A stretch of 64,000 bases of DNA from Microbacterium sp. EST19A (GTDB lineage Bacteria; Actinomycetota; Actinomycetes; Actinomycetales; Microbacteriaceae). Location of the stretch: positions 52,901-116,900 of the forward strand of contig NZ_JAHXYZ010000006.1 in the NCBI RefSeq assembly GCF_019969685.1, in the 5' to 3' direction. Within the stretch, counting starts at the first letter, position 1; each line of letters starts with the position of its first letter. The notes below the pieces were generated by a model, which saw only the letters and a program-made list of their open reading frames with translations, searched no databases and had not been told where the DNA came from. This document shows positions 24,537 through 32,724 of this stretch, one piece after another. Position numbers and translations under genes: made by a program.

Positions 24537-25849
24537 GGGTGTAGGAGTTGGGGTCTGAAGCCGCCGGTCTCGAGCAGGCTTCGGGCGATGTAGTTGGTCA
24601 GGTTGCGGAACCCGAGTGCGGAGCCGCGCAGGTGTTCGAGCCGTCCGTTGAGTGCCTCGGTCGGCCCGTTGCTGGTGCCGGGTCGTTCGAAGTAGGCGAG
24701 CACGTCGGTGGCTCGCTTCTTCAGGGTCCGGCCCAGGGTGGCGAGCTCGGTGAGCACCTTGGGGAGGCCGGCGCTGAGGTCGGTGATCAGCTTCTCCATG
24801 AGCTCGCGGCCACGTTGCCGGTCCTCGTGGCGATAGGCGGCGATCATCCGCTGGTAGACACCCCAGGTCGCCTCGACCTCGACGTGAGCGTCATCAACGA
24901 ACAGCGCGCGTAGCCTGTCGCTCTGCTTGTCGGTGAGCAGGTCCGAGCCGGTGTGCAGCGTGCGCCGCGACTTGTAGAGCGGATCGTCCCTGAACCCACG
25001 GTGCCCGTGGATCGCGAGTTGGATCCGGCGCCGGCACCTGTCGAGGGCGTCACCGGCCAGGCGCACGACGTGGAAGGGATCCATCACCGTGACCGCGTCC
25101 GGGATCTCCTCCGCAGCGGCGGTCTTAAACCCGGTGAAGCCGTCCATCGCGACCACCTCGACCGCGTCACGGAAGGCGTCGTCGCGGTCGGCGAGCCAGG
25201 TCTTGAACGCCGCCTTCGACCGGCCCTCGACCATGTCCAGCAGCCTTGCTGGGCTGGCGCCATCGCGGACCGGGGTGAGGTCGATGATCACGGTGACGTA
25301 CTTGTCGCCACGCCTGGTGTGGCGCCAGACGTGCTCATCGACGCCAATCACCTTCACGCCCTCGAACCGCGTGGGGTCGTTGATCAGCAGCCGCTTGCCT
25401 TCGGCCAGGACCGCGTTGTTGGCGGTGTCCCACGCGACCCCGAGTCCCTCGGCGACACGGGCGACGGTGAGGTGTGCGACCACGATCCCTTCCAGCGCCC
25501 ACCGCAGCCCGGTGCGCGAGAGCTTCGCGCGTGGCTCCGCCGCGGCGCTGGTGTCTTGGCGCCACACGTGTCCGCAGTCTGCACAGCGGTAGCGGCGCAC
25601 TATAACTTCCAGCACGGTCGGTCGCCAGCCCAGCGGCTCGTGGGCCAACCGCCGGATCACGGTGTCACGAGCGGCGCCTTCGCTGCCGCACCGTCGGCAC
25701 CACTGATCTGGTTCCACCACGCGGCACGCGAGGACCGCACGATCCGGTTCAAGTCGTTGCCCGATCACGCTCAGACCGAGGCCGTCGAGTCGAGCGAAGG
25801 CGGTCAGGTCAGGGCGGCCGAAGCCGGGCGGCGGGGTAGCGTCGGGCAC
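24524..25849 (-). CDS. ISL3-family transposase
   Basis: 441 residues with a GTG start at 25849. The N-terminal zinc-binding part shows WCRRCGSEG and RYRCADCGHVW; a helix-turn-helix follows (VARVAEGLGVAWDTANNAVLAEG). The DDE core includes VKVIGVDEHVWRH (first Asp), AVEVVAMDGFTGFKTA (second Asp) and the C-terminal SNGPTEALNGRLEHLRGSALGFRNL with the catalytic Glu. Length agrees with ISL3 members and no frameshift is seen, so it is probably active. It ends within the left terminal repeat. A 129-bp region around its start is duplicated at 27546-27674. Confidence 0.93.
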   Translation of the reverse strand: MPDATPPPGFGRPDLTAFARLDGLGLSVIGQRLEPDRAVLACRVVEPDQWCRRCGSEGAARDTVIRRLAHEPLGWRPTVLEVIVRRYRCADCGHVWRQDTSAAAEPRAKLSRTGLRWALEGIVVAHLTVARVAEGLGVAWDTANNAVLAEGKRLLINDPTRFEGVKVIGVDEHVWRHTRRGDKYVTVIIDLTPVRDGASPARLLDMVEGRSKAAFKTWLADRDDAFRDAVEVVAMDGFTGFKTAAAEEIPDAVTVMDPFHVVRLAGDALDRCRRRIQLAIHGHRGFRDDPLYKSRRTLHTGSDLLTDKQSDRLRALFVDDAHVEVEATWGVYQRMIAAYRHEDRQRGRELMEKLITDLSAGLPKVLTELATLGRTLKKRATDVLAYFERPGTSNGPTEALNGRLEHLRGSALGFRNLTNYIARSLLETGGFRPQLLHPRLG

Positions 25850-25922
25850 GTCGAGGTCTTTCCGATGGATGGCGTAGGAACCTCCATCGTCGGGAGACCT
25901 CGACGTCTATCTGCGGACCGAC
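25794..25922. repeat. 129-bp direct repeat, copy 1 (transposase 5' end and upstream)
   Basis: Copy 1 covers the first 18 codons of the transposase and about 73 bp upstream. Copy 2 lies at 27546-27674; the two are colinear without gaps and differ at only three positions by eye. Inside is an 11-bp inverted repeat (CGTCGAGGTCT and AGACCTCGACG) that may form a hairpin at the transposase promoter. Confidence 0.8.
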
Positions 25923-25956
25923 TCGGCGGGGCGCGATCGTCTCGTGCGTTGGCGGA

Positions 25957-26268
25957 CTACGGGAGCTTGGACGCGAGGACGTCGGCCGCCAGGATCTCGG
26001 GTGCTGCGCCGAGGAGGTGCTGGTTGGCCATCAGGGCTGCGACGATGGCGCCGTTGGCGTGGGCGTCGCGAGCGGCTTCGTCGGGGAATGCATCGAAGAT
26101 CCAGAAGGTGTCGGCGTTGGTCCTGACCGCGAACCAGACAATCGTTCCTACTTCTTCGTTGGCGAGTGCGACAGCGCCGGCGAGCAGATCGGCGACCGCG
26201 TCGTGCTGTCCATCGGCCGCGACGATCTTGGCGACGAAGGCATACGGAAGTGATGCGGGTGTGGACAT
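25957..26268 (-). CDS. Antibiotic biosynthesis monooxygenase-family (YgiN-like) protein
   Basis: 103 residues, start ATG at 26268 with AAGGAGAG upstream. The ABM dimeric ferredoxin-like fold is visible: FVAKIVAADGQHDAVADLLAGAVALANEEVGTIVWFAVRTNADTFWIFDAFPDEAARDAH, with the usual pattern of a helix, E-x-G-T-x-x-W and D-x-F. Such enzymes oxidise quinols or aromatic substrates without cofactor, or only bind them. It diverges from a GlxA-type regulator gene, which probably controls it. Both lie inside the ISL3 transposon as passengers. Confidence 0.85.
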   Translation of the reverse strand: MSTPASLPYAFVAKIVAADGQHDAVADLLAGAVALANEEVGTIVWFAVRTNADTFWIFDAFPDEAARDAHANGAIVAALMANQHLLGAAPEILAADVLASKLP

Positions 26269-26375
26269 GAGGGACTCTCCTTGACGTCGGGGTTCTTCGT
26301 GGGACGAGTTCAGCGTATGACGAGCGAGGGCCGGTGGGGAGTGGCGTATACGGCAGTATTGCTATTGTTTACGTC

Positions 26376-27317
26376 ATGCGTATCGGACTGATCGCGATCG
26401 ACGGCTGCTTCGGTTCGGCTATCGCGTCGATCATCGACATCGTGCGGGTGGCCGACGGAGCCCGCGGCGATGTCGACCCGCGGATCGACCCGATCGAACT
26501 CGCCATCCTCGGACCGAAACGGCGAGTGACCACGACGGCATCGATGACCCTGTCGGTGGACCACCCGCTGCCGGAGTCCGGAGAGTTCGACGTGGTCGTC
26601 GTCCCTGCGCTTGGAACCCTCACGGCCGCCGCGACCCACGACGCCCTCCAGAGTCGAGATGCTCGTTCGGTCATCGCCTCACTCGGGCGCCTCGACGACG
26701 CGACCACCCGGATCGCCGCGGCGTGCACCGGCGTGTTCGCCGTCGCCGAGACCGGACGGATGCATCATCGGAGGGCGACGACCAGCTGGTTCCTGGGGCC
26801 GGAGTTCCGGAAGCGCTATCCGACCGTCGCCCTCGATCTCGACACCATGGTCGTGGTCGACGGGAACCTCGTCACCGCCGGCGCCGCCTTCGCCCACATC
26901 GACCTCGCGCTCTCACTCGTGCGATCGATCAGCCCCGACCTGGCCCAACATGTCGCCAAGCTCCTCATCATCGACGAGCGCCCGTCGCAGGCGGCCTTCG
27001 TCGCCTACGAACATCTCCGGCACGAGGACCCGATCGTCGTCGAGTTCGAACGCTTCGTGCGCGCCCGCCTGGACGAACCGTTCAACGTCGCCTTCGTCGC
27101 GCAGTCGCTCGGCACCAGCCGGCGCACCCTCGAACGACGAGTCCGTGCGGCGCTCAACCTCACTCCGCTCGGCTTCGTCCAACGGCTTCGCACCGAACGA
27201 GCTCGACACCTCTCAGCAACCACGGACCTCACCTCCGCCGAGATCGCGCTACGGGTCGGCTACGCGAACGCCGAGACTCTGCGCTCCCTCCTGCGCAGGG
27301 AGCGACGCCGTTCCTGA
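26376..27317 (+). CDS. GlxA-family AraC-type transcriptional regulator
   Basis: 313 residues from the ATG at 26376; a longer ORF start 42 nt upstream lacks a ribosome site. Residues 1 to 190 form a DJ-1/PfpI-like sensor domain (DVVVVPALGTL, RIAAACTGVFAVAETG with the nucleophile-elbow Cys, TTSWFLGPEFRKRYP). The C-terminal 90 residues carry the two AraC helix-turn-helix motifs (FNVAFVAQSLGTSRRTLERRVRAAL and LTSAEIALRVGYANAETLRSLLRR). It probably regulates the divergent monooxygenase gene 107 bp away in response to a small aldehyde or aromatic ligand. Confidence 0.9.
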   Translation: MRIGLIAIDGCFGSAIASIIDIVRVADGARGDVDPRIDPIELAILGPKRRVTTTASMTLSVDHPLPESGEFDVVVVPALGTLTAAATHDALQSRDARSVIASLGRLDDATTRIAAACTGVFAVAETGRMHHRRATTSWFLGPEFRKRYPTVALDLDTMVVVDGNLVTAGAAFAHIDLALSLVRSISPDLAQHVAKLLIIDERPSQAAFVAYEHLRHEDPIVVEFERFVRARLDEPFNVAFVAQSLGTSRRTLERRVRAALNLTPLGFVQRLRTERARHLSATTDLTSAEIALRVGYANAETLRSLLRRERRRS

Positions 27318-27529
27318 CCTATCGCCATGCCTGTAGCTTGTGTCCTAGCGCTCGGTTGGAACCACCTCTCAGCACGTCGCGTCGACGCTCCTGCGTCGCC
27401 CCTGGACTACCCACTCGACACGCCCGCAGCACAGCCCATGTGACGTGCCCCGGCTTCCCGGACGGTCGGGGTTGGGTGGCTGTGATGTCGCTGCGTTCTC
27501 GTCGAGAGGGTCAGCAGACCCGATCAGAG

Positions 27530-27545
27530 CCGATTGGGATGAGCC
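27530..27545. repeat. Right terminal inverted repeat of the ISL3 transposon
   Basis: CCGATTGGGATGAGCC, the exact complement of 24521-24536. It directly abuts the 129-bp copy of the transposase 5' region at 27546. Confidence 0.6.
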
Positions 27546-27674
27546 GCGAAGGCGGTTAGGTCAGGGCGGCCGAAGCCGGCCGGCGGGGTAGCGTCGGGCA
27601 CGTCGAGGTCTTTCGGATGGATGGCGTAGGAACCTCCATCGTCGGGAGACCTCGACGTCTATCTGCGGACCGAC
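27546..27674. repeat. 129-bp direct repeat, copy 2 (truncated transposase 5' end)
   Basis: On the minus strand this copy encodes the first 18 residues of the same transposase (PDATPPAGFGRPDLTAF) preceded by its upstream region. The gene is cut at 27546 by the right terminal repeat of the transposon. It is a relic of a second IS copy; three mismatches to copy 1 by eye. Confidence 0.8.
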
Positions 27675-28151
27675 GCGCCCGGCCGACCTACACCTTCATC
27701 TGGGAAGAGCCCTCAAACACCGACATGGCGTGGAGTTCTTCGGTTGACCTCTGCAGAATTCTAGATGGCGTCAGTGGCATCCCGACCGGGCTCTCTTAGA
27801 AGGTGCGTCACTGGTCGTCGATACCATCAATATATGACCCGCCGAAACTCCGAGCGCGCGATAGCCGAAGCGCGCCGACGAGGTGCCGTGCAGGAGCGCC
27901 GCGGCAAGAAACGGGAGACCTCACCGCCTGCCAGCCCAGCGTCAACCAGCGTGCCAACCGCCCCACACGCTGCGTTGTGGGCTGCTTCCCGCGCCGGTGC
28001 GCGTGCCGGGCGCGGCTTTCGTTTTCAGGATCCTGTGATCCGACCACGCCATTTCATTCGGCGCGCGTCGCGCACTACGACTGCCGAATCAAGGACCCCC
28101 ACGTCTACGTCCAACGTCAGAACCGACCGCCGTCTCATGCCGGGTTCTGCT
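27675..28151. other. Region without a supportable gene, right of the IS remnant
   Basis: No ORF here has a ribosome site or a recognisable motif. An ATG at 27834 opens a charged frame (MTRRNSERAIAEARRRGAVQ) that runs into the sigma gene on the other strand and is probably noise or a decayed gene end. With 27318-27529, also empty, the region looks like debris from transposition. Confidence 0.5.
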
Positions 28152-29054
28152 TCAGTTCCAGAGCGTGAGCTTCTGCGGATTCATCATCATCCGCACATCG
28201 GAGACGACTCCGTTCTGCACGTCCAGGGTGACGACGCCGAAGATCCGTCCTTCATCCCACATCGCGAAGCCGGTCCCGTCCGGCATCTCCTGCTCGAGTA
28301 GCACGACATCGGGGTGCTTGTGGAGCGTCCCCAAGAGGAAGCGTGCGACCTTGTCGTTTCCAACCACCGGATTGCGCGCAGCCGACACGATTCCCCCGCC
28401 GTCGGACCGTAGCCTTACCTGCGGATCGAGAACGCGGACCAGTCCGGCGATATCCCCTGCGCGGGCGGCAGCGGCGAACGCCTTCACGACCTCTTCGTGC
28501 TCCGCATGCGAGGCGCGTCGACTCCTGCTCTGCTGAACGCGTCGCCGCGCAGACGTCGCCAGTTGCCGACACGCGGCAGGCGTGCGACCGACGATCTCGG
28601 CGATCTCATCGAAGGGCATTGCGAACACATCATGCAGCACGAACGCCACTCGCTCGGCAGGTGTCATCGATTCGAGCACGACGAGCAGAGCCGTGCTGAC
28701 CGACTCGTCGAGCGTCACCCTCTCAAGAGGATCCGTCGACGCACCCGTCGGCGGTCTGAATGACTGAGTGGGTACTGGCTCGGGCAGCCACGGGCCGACG
28801 TACGTCTCCCGTCGATGGTGGGCCGAAGCGAGCACGTTCAAGCAGACTCTGCTAGCAGCTCGCGTCAGCCACGCTCGAGGAACCAGGATCTCGTTCCGCT
28901 CAGACTCGCTCATCCGGTACCACCGGATGTACGTCTCCTGAACCGCATCCTCGGCATCCGCCATCGTTCCGAGCATGCGGAACGCCAGCGAGATCAGGTG
29001 GCGCCTTTCGCCGAGGATCTCATCCTGCTCATGGTGATGTGAATTGATCGTCAT
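28152..29054 (-). CDS. sigJ: ECF41-group RNA polymerase sigma factor (SigJ-like)
   Basis: 300 residues from the ATG at 29054. Sigma region 2 covers about 12 to 80 (HLISLAFRMLGTMADAEDAVQETYIRWYR) and region 4 about 115 to 178 (LESMTPAERVAFVLHDVFAMPFDEIAEIVGRTPAACRQLATSARRRV). The linker contains YVGPWLPEPV (85-94). The C-terminal 120 residues form the SnoaL/NTF2-like domain fused in ECF41 factors, with DGGG at 218-221 and NPQKL at 292-296, both group signatures; this domain regulates activity, no anti-sigma gene being needed. Its own promoter (29079-29103) has the TCACA-N16-CGTC pattern found before four other operons in the window, so it is likely autoregulated. Confidence 0.92.
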   Translation of the reverse strand: MTINSHHHEQDEILGERRHLISLAFRMLGTMADAEDAVQETYIRWYRMSESERNEILVPRAWLTRAASRVCLNVLASAHHRRETYVGPWLPEPVPTQSFRPPTGASTDPLERVTLDESVSTALLVVLESMTPAERVAFVLHDVFAMPFDEIAEIVGRTPAACRQLATSARRRVQQSRSRRASHAEHEEVVKAFAAAARAGDIAGLVRVLDPQVRLRSDGGGIVSAARNPVVGNDKVARFLLGTLHKHPDVVLLEQEMPDGTGFAMWDEGRIFGVVTLDVQNGVVSDVRMMMNPQKLTLWN

Positions 29055-29078
29055 GGGTCACCTTTCCCTCACTATATC

Positions 29079-29103
29079 GACGATGCGGACTGAGCGAATG
29101 TGA
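29079..29103 (-). promoter_or_regulatory. ECF41-type promoter of the sigma gene
   Basis: On the minus strand TCACA at 29103-29099 (within CCTCACATTC) and CGTC at 29082-29079 are exactly 16 nt apart, followed by GATATAG. This agrees with the ECF41 promoter pattern as I recall it (TGTCACA at -35, CGTC at -10). The predicted start is about 20 nt before the ATG, leaving room for GGGAAAGG. Confidence 0.7.
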
Positions 29104-29130
29104 GGTCGGACGCATTCGATCACCGACCGA

Positions 29131-30393
29131 CTATGCGACGATGCGGAGCGGGTGCTCAAGCAGCTGCACGATGGTTGCCAGGAACCGCGCCGCGAGTGCG
29201 CCGTCGATGATGCGGTGATCCGCGGTGAGGGTGAGACGTAAGCGAGTACGTGGCGTGACGTCGCCATCGACGAGAACGAGCTCCTCTTTGGCGGCACCGA
29301 CGGCGAGGATGGCACCCTGCGGAGGGTTGATGATCGCGGTGAAGTGCTCGATGCCGAACATTCCGAGGTTGCTTATCGTGAACGTGCCGTCGCTCATATC
29401 CTCAGCAGTCAGTGTCCGTTCGGTGGCTTTCGCTATCAGGTTCCGCGATGTCGCGGCGATCGCACTGACCGCGGTCCGATCCGCATCCTTGATGACGGGG
29501 ACGACTAGGCCGGCGGGCGAAGCGACGGCTACGCCGATGTGTACCCGCCCGTGTACAAGCGTCGTGCCGCGACCGGAGTCGCTGTACGAGGCGTTCAGTC
29601 CGGGGTGCATGCGCAGTGCGAGCGCTGCGGCACGAACCAAGAGGTCGTTGACGCTGATTCTCGTTCCGGACTCGGCGTTCGCCTGGTTGATCTGCGAGCG
29701 GAGGGTCAGCAGGCCGTCGACATCTGCGGAGATTGTGGCGGTGAATGTCGGAACCTCGATGGCGCTCTCGGTAAGTCGCGCGGCGATGGCCTGGCGGATG
29801 CGGTCGAACGGCACGGCCTGCGATTCGCGCGCGTCGCCGGACGTCGTCGCGGTGTCGAACTCGGGGGCTGCTGACGGCATCTCGAGCGCGGCGTCGTCGA
29901 GATCCGCGCGGATGATGCGCCCCCCGGGGCCGGTGCCGGTCAACTGATCGAGATCGACGCCGCGCTCGCGGGCGAGCCGGCGCACGAGCGGCGTCGCGGC
30001 ACGATTGTCGGGCGGGTCGAGATCAGCGGGCACTTCGCCGGCGTCCGACAGGGGGATCGCCGGGGGCTCGGCTGACGGGAGCGCCTCCGCGATCGACTCG
30101 GGGACATCATCGGACGTCGCCGGAATGGTGCGTGCGGCGCTCGGTGTATCGTCATCGCTTCCATCGTCGAGTCGGGCGATTGGGGTGCCGATGGCGACGT
30201 TCTCTCCTTCGGGGACGAGGATCTCGACGAGGACGCCAGCATCGTATGCCTCCTGTTCCATCAGTGCCTTGTCGGTTTCGATCTCGACGAGCAGGTCACC
30301 GGGAGCGACTGCGTCGCCGGGCTTCTTGTGCCAGGAGGCGATGGCGCCTTCCGTCATGGTGTCGGAGAGTCGGGGCATAAGGATGTCGATCAT
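29131..30393 (-). CDS. Dihydrolipoamide acyltransferase (E2) of a 2-oxoacid or acetoin dehydrogenase complex
   Basis: 420 residues. Lipoyl domain 1-75 with lipoyl-lysine K42 in EIETDKALMEQ; a linker rich in Asp, Ser and Pro; E3-binding domain near 135-170 (PLVRRLARERGVDLDQLTGTGPGGRI); catalytic domain from about 195 ending in LTADHRIIDGALAARFL, which holds the HxxxD active site. It takes the acyl group from E1 to CoA. Order E1alpha, E1beta, E2 on the minus strand; it is the last gene and no E3 (dihydrolipoamide dehydrogenase) is nearby, so a housekeeping E3 is probably shared. Substrate (pyruvate, branched-chain acids or acetoin) cannot be read from the sequence. Confidence 0.92.
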   Translation of the reverse strand: MIDILMPRLSDTMTEGAIASWHKKPGDAVAPGDLLVEIETDKALMEQEAYDAGVLVEILVPEGENVAIGTPIARLDDGSDDDTPSAARTIPATSDDVPESIAEALPSAEPPAIPLSDAGEVPADLDPPDNRAATPLVRRLARERGVDLDQLTGTGPGGRIIRADLDDAALEMPSAAPEFDTATTSGDARESQAVPFDRIRQAIAARLTESAIEVPTFTATISADVDGLLTLRSQINQANAESGTRISVNDLLVRAAALALRMHPGLNASYSDSGRGTTLVHGRVHIGVAVASPAGLVVPVIKDADRTAVSAIAATSRNLIAKATERTLTAEDMSDGTFTISNLGMFGIEHFTAIINPPQGAILAVGAAKEELVLVDGDVTPRTRLRLTLTADHRIIDGALAARFLATIVQLLEHPLRIVA

Positions 30394-30405
30394 GAGAGAG
30401 TCCTT

Positions 30406-31398
30406 TCAGGCTCGGCGTGTGACGGCGTCGATGGTTTCGCGGATCGCGCTCATCGCGTCATCCAGGGAGGGCAACGCGGCTGTCTCGAGCGTCTTCGCGT
30501 AGGGCATGGGTACCTCGGCCATGGCTACGCGGCGCACGGGAGCGTCAAGCCAGTCGAAAGCGCCGTCGGAGATCGTCGCGGCGATCTCCGCGCCGATTCC
30601 GTAAGTCAGCCAGTCATCTTCGAGTACAACGGCGCAACCGGTCTTCTTCACCGACTCGACGATGGTTCCGCGATCGAGTGGGCGCAGGCTGCGGAGGTCG
30701 ATCACCTCCACATCGATGCCTTCCCCGGCAAGCCGCTCGGCGGCCTCTCTGGCCACGACTGCCATTCGCGAATATGCCACGACTGTCACGTCGCGTCCCT
30801 CGCGTGCGATGGCGGCTTTGCCGATCTCGATGCGCTCGGGCTCGTCGGGCACCTCACCCGTCGTGTTGTAGAGGGCGAGGTTCTCCAGAACCAGCACCGG
30901 GTCATCGTCGCGGATGGCCGCGCGCATGAGTGCCTTGGCGTCAGCCGGAGTCGACGGGGCGACGACCTTCATCCCGGGGACGAAGGCGTAGTACAGTTCG
31001 ATGTTTTGCGAGTGGGTCGCGCCCAATTGCTGTCCGCCGCCGCCAGGGGTGCGGATCACCAGGGGCACCCGGGCTTGGCCGCCGAACATGCCGTAGATCT
31101 TGGCGGCGTGATTCACGATCTGATCGAGCGCGAGAAGCGAGAAGTTGATGGTCATGATCTCCACCACCGGACGAAGACCGACCATTGCGGCGCCGATTGC
31201 GGCTCCCGTGAACCCCTCTTCTGCAATCGGGGTGTCGCGGATCCGCTTGGGACCGAACTCTTTCAGCATCCCCGCGGTGATCTTGTACGACCCTTCGAAG
31301 ACGCCGATCTCCTCGCCGATCAGGAACACGTTCGGGTCGTGGAGCATCTCCTCGCGCAAAGCGTCCTGAACTGCCTGCCGATAGGTGATGACAGTCAT
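30406..31398 (-). CDS. Dehydrogenase complex E1 beta subunit
   Basis: 330 residues with the transketolase central and C-terminal domains: VFLIGEEIGVFEGSYKITAGML (Glu that activates ThDP), IAEEGFTGAAIGAAMVGLRPVVEIM, RTPGGGGQQLGATHSQ, and a C-terminal PLDRGTIVESVKKTGCAVVLEDD. It forms the heterotetrameric E1 with the alpha subunit encoded just upstream; the two genes overlap by ATGA (31395-31398), which couples their synthesis. It lies 12 nt before the E2 gene. PdhB, BkdB and AcoB are similar in sequence, so the complex class is not fixed. Confidence 0.92.
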   Translation of the reverse strand: MTVITYRQAVQDALREEMLHDPNVFLIGEEIGVFEGSYKITAGMLKEFGPKRIRDTPIAEEGFTGAAIGAAMVGLRPVVEIMTINFSLLALDQIVNHAAKIYGMFGGQARVPLVIRTPGGGGQQLGATHSQNIELYYAFVPGMKVVAPSTPADAKALMRAAIRDDDPVLVLENLALYNTTGEVPDEPERIEIGKAAIAREGRDVTVVAYSRMAVVAREAAERLAGEGIDVEVIDLRSLRPLDRGTIVESVKKTGCAVVLEDDWLTYGIGAEIAATISDGAFDWLDAPVRRVAMAEVPMPYAKTLETAALPSLDDAMSAIRETIDAVTRRA

Positions 31399-32510
31399 GC
31401 GATCACCTCCAGACGAGTGGTTGCTGCAGGTCTCGGCGCGGCCGGGTACAAGGCGTCCCCCGGTAGGCGGCGGGAGTCGTTCACGACGGGGGTCGCATAC
31501 GTGTAGTCGAACAGGGTGGAGACTTCCGGGTGCGGACTCGCGTCGGCGAACTCGACTGCACGAAGGACTGCTTTCATCGACTCGGCATCGATCTGCGCGA
31601 TCATCTCATCGGTGAGGATGTCGCGGACTTTCAGGTTGTCGGCGTATGACGCCACGGGGTCAGCGGCGATCGCGTGCGCTGCTTCGTCCTTGCTGCGATA
31701 GCGGGCCGGATCGACGACCGAATGACCCTTCATGCGTCCCGTCATTGTCTCCAGCAGATACGGGTTTCCAGACCTGGCGCTGGCGAGAGCGGTCTGCATC
31801 GCCGTGTACACCGCCTCCGGATCGTTGCCGTCAACTCTCGCTGCGGGCATCCGGTAAGACGCCGCGCGCCGGTGCAGCTCGGGTTCGGCGGACGAATTCG
31901 CGACGGTCGTCCCCATCCCGAGACCGTTGTTGTTGACGACGTAGACGATCGGCAGACTCCACAGAGCGGCCATGTTCAGTGATTCGTGGAACGCGCCGAT
32001 ATTGGTCGTGCCGTCGCCCATCAGGCAAACGACGACATCGCCACCGCCTCGATAGTCGATGGCCAGCGCCGTTCCGGTGGCCAAGGGGACCTGGCCACCA
32101 ACCACGCCGTATCCGCCCATGAACCGGGAGGCGATGTCGAACATGTGCATCGAACCTCCCCAGCCCTTGGAAACGCCGTCGCTGCGCCCATACAGCTCCG
32201 CCATCACGCGTTCGGCAGAGATACCGCGGGCGAGCGCGTACCCATGCTCGCGATAGTTCGTGTAGAGATAGTCCTCCGGCGCGAGCGCCGCGCAGAGTCC
32301 TGCGACGGTGGCCTCCTCACCGAGATTCAGATGGCAGTACCCGCCGATCTTCGCTTCGGAGTATGAGCGACTCGCGCGCTCCTCGAAGCGGCGGATCATC
32401 ACCATCTGGCGGTAGAAGCCGAGGGCGAGCTCGTTCAGCATGGATCGGTCTGCGTCTGACGGAACCGCTGGGGTCTCTTCGCGGCGGGCGGTCTTCATTT
32501 TCGGAGACAT
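31395..32510 (-). CDS. Thiamine-diphosphate-dependent dehydrogenase E1 alpha subunit
   Basis: 371 residues, start ATG at 32510 with AGGAAAGG upstream. The ThDP motif runs from GDG (165-167) to NNN (193-195), with GTTNIGAFHESLNMAALWSLP between. YTNYREHGYALARG and GSMHMFD are the other conserved E1alpha blocks, and GRMKGHSVVDPARYRSK holds the loop that carries regulatory serines in relatives. It decarboxylates the 2-oxo acid (or cleaves acetoin) and passes the two-carbon or acyl unit to E2. First gene of the E1alpha-E1beta-E2 operon; an ECF41-type promoter lies about 110 nt upstream, divergent from that of the ndh gene. Confidence 0.93.
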   Translation of the reverse strand: MSPKMKTARREETPAVPSDADRSMLNELALGFYRQMVMIRRFEERASRSYSEAKIGGYCHLNLGEEATVAGLCAALAPEDYLYTNYREHGYALARGISAERVMAELYGRSDGVSKGWGGSMHMFDIASRFMGGYGVVGGQVPLATGTALAIDYRGGGDVVVCLMGDGTTNIGAFHESLNMAALWSLPIVYVVNNNGLGMGTTVANSSAEPELHRRAASYRMPAARVDGNDPEAVYTAMQTALASARSGNPYLLETMTGRMKGHSVVDPARYRSKDEAAHAIAADPVASYADNLKVRDILTDEMIAQIDAESMKAVLRAVEFADASPHPEVSTLFDYTYATPVVNDSRRLPGDALYPAAPRPAATTRLEVIA

Positions 32511-32621
32511 GCGGATCCTTTCCTATAGCGCCGTCGGGGCGACCACGAGCTTCATGAGCCGCGATCGACCAATCACGCATCTCGAACGAGGGGAGGCGGT
32601 TTTCACCCCACCAAAAGGAAA

Positions 32622-32646
32622 GACCGTGCAGGGGGCTCAGTTGTGA
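32622..32646 (-). promoter_or_regulatory. ECF41-type promoter of the E1-E2 operon
   Basis: Minus strand: TCACA at 32646-32642 within GGCCTCACA, then 16 nt, then GGTC at 32625-32622. Spacing equals that at the sigma gene. The leader to the ATG at 32510 is about 105 nt. Confidence 0.6.
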
Positions 32647-32672
32647 GGCCGTGCGACCGAGTTCCCGCGAGG

Positions 32673-32697
32673 TCACATTCGGACGGGCTGCGAGGTC
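32673..32697 (+). promoter_or_regulatory. ECF41-type promoter of ndh-cytochrome b operon
   Basis: TCACA at 32673-32677 (in GGTCACATTC) and GGTC at 32694-32697 are 16 nt apart, 28 nt before the ATG at 32725. It stands back-to-back with the promoter of the dehydrogenase operon, with only 26 nt between the two TCACA elements. Confidence 0.65.
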
Positions 32698-32724
32698 TTC
32701 ATTGGTAAAGAAAGGAAAGAAGAA

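Larger units (their letters stand above)
24521..27545. mobile_element. ISL3-type transposon with passenger genes
   Basis: A 3025-bp segment bounded by perfect 16-bp inverted repeats GGCTCATCCCAATCGG (24521-24536) and its complement (27530-27545). It holds an ISL3-family transposase, a monooxygenase-like gene and a GlxA-type regulator. Flanking 8-bp sequences (CTCAAACA and GCGAAGGC) do not match, so no target duplication is seen; the right flank is a fragment of a second copy of the same IS, which indicates rearrangement. The transposase stop codon lies within the left repeat. Passenger-carrying ISL3 elements are known. The boundaries are inferred from the repeats. Confidence 0.65.

Noticed and set aside
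27765..28301. A 178-residue plus-strand ORF overlapping the sigma gene end
   Set aside because: No ribosome site, low-complexity Arg/Ser/Pro composition, and it runs antisense into a clear sigma factor gene.
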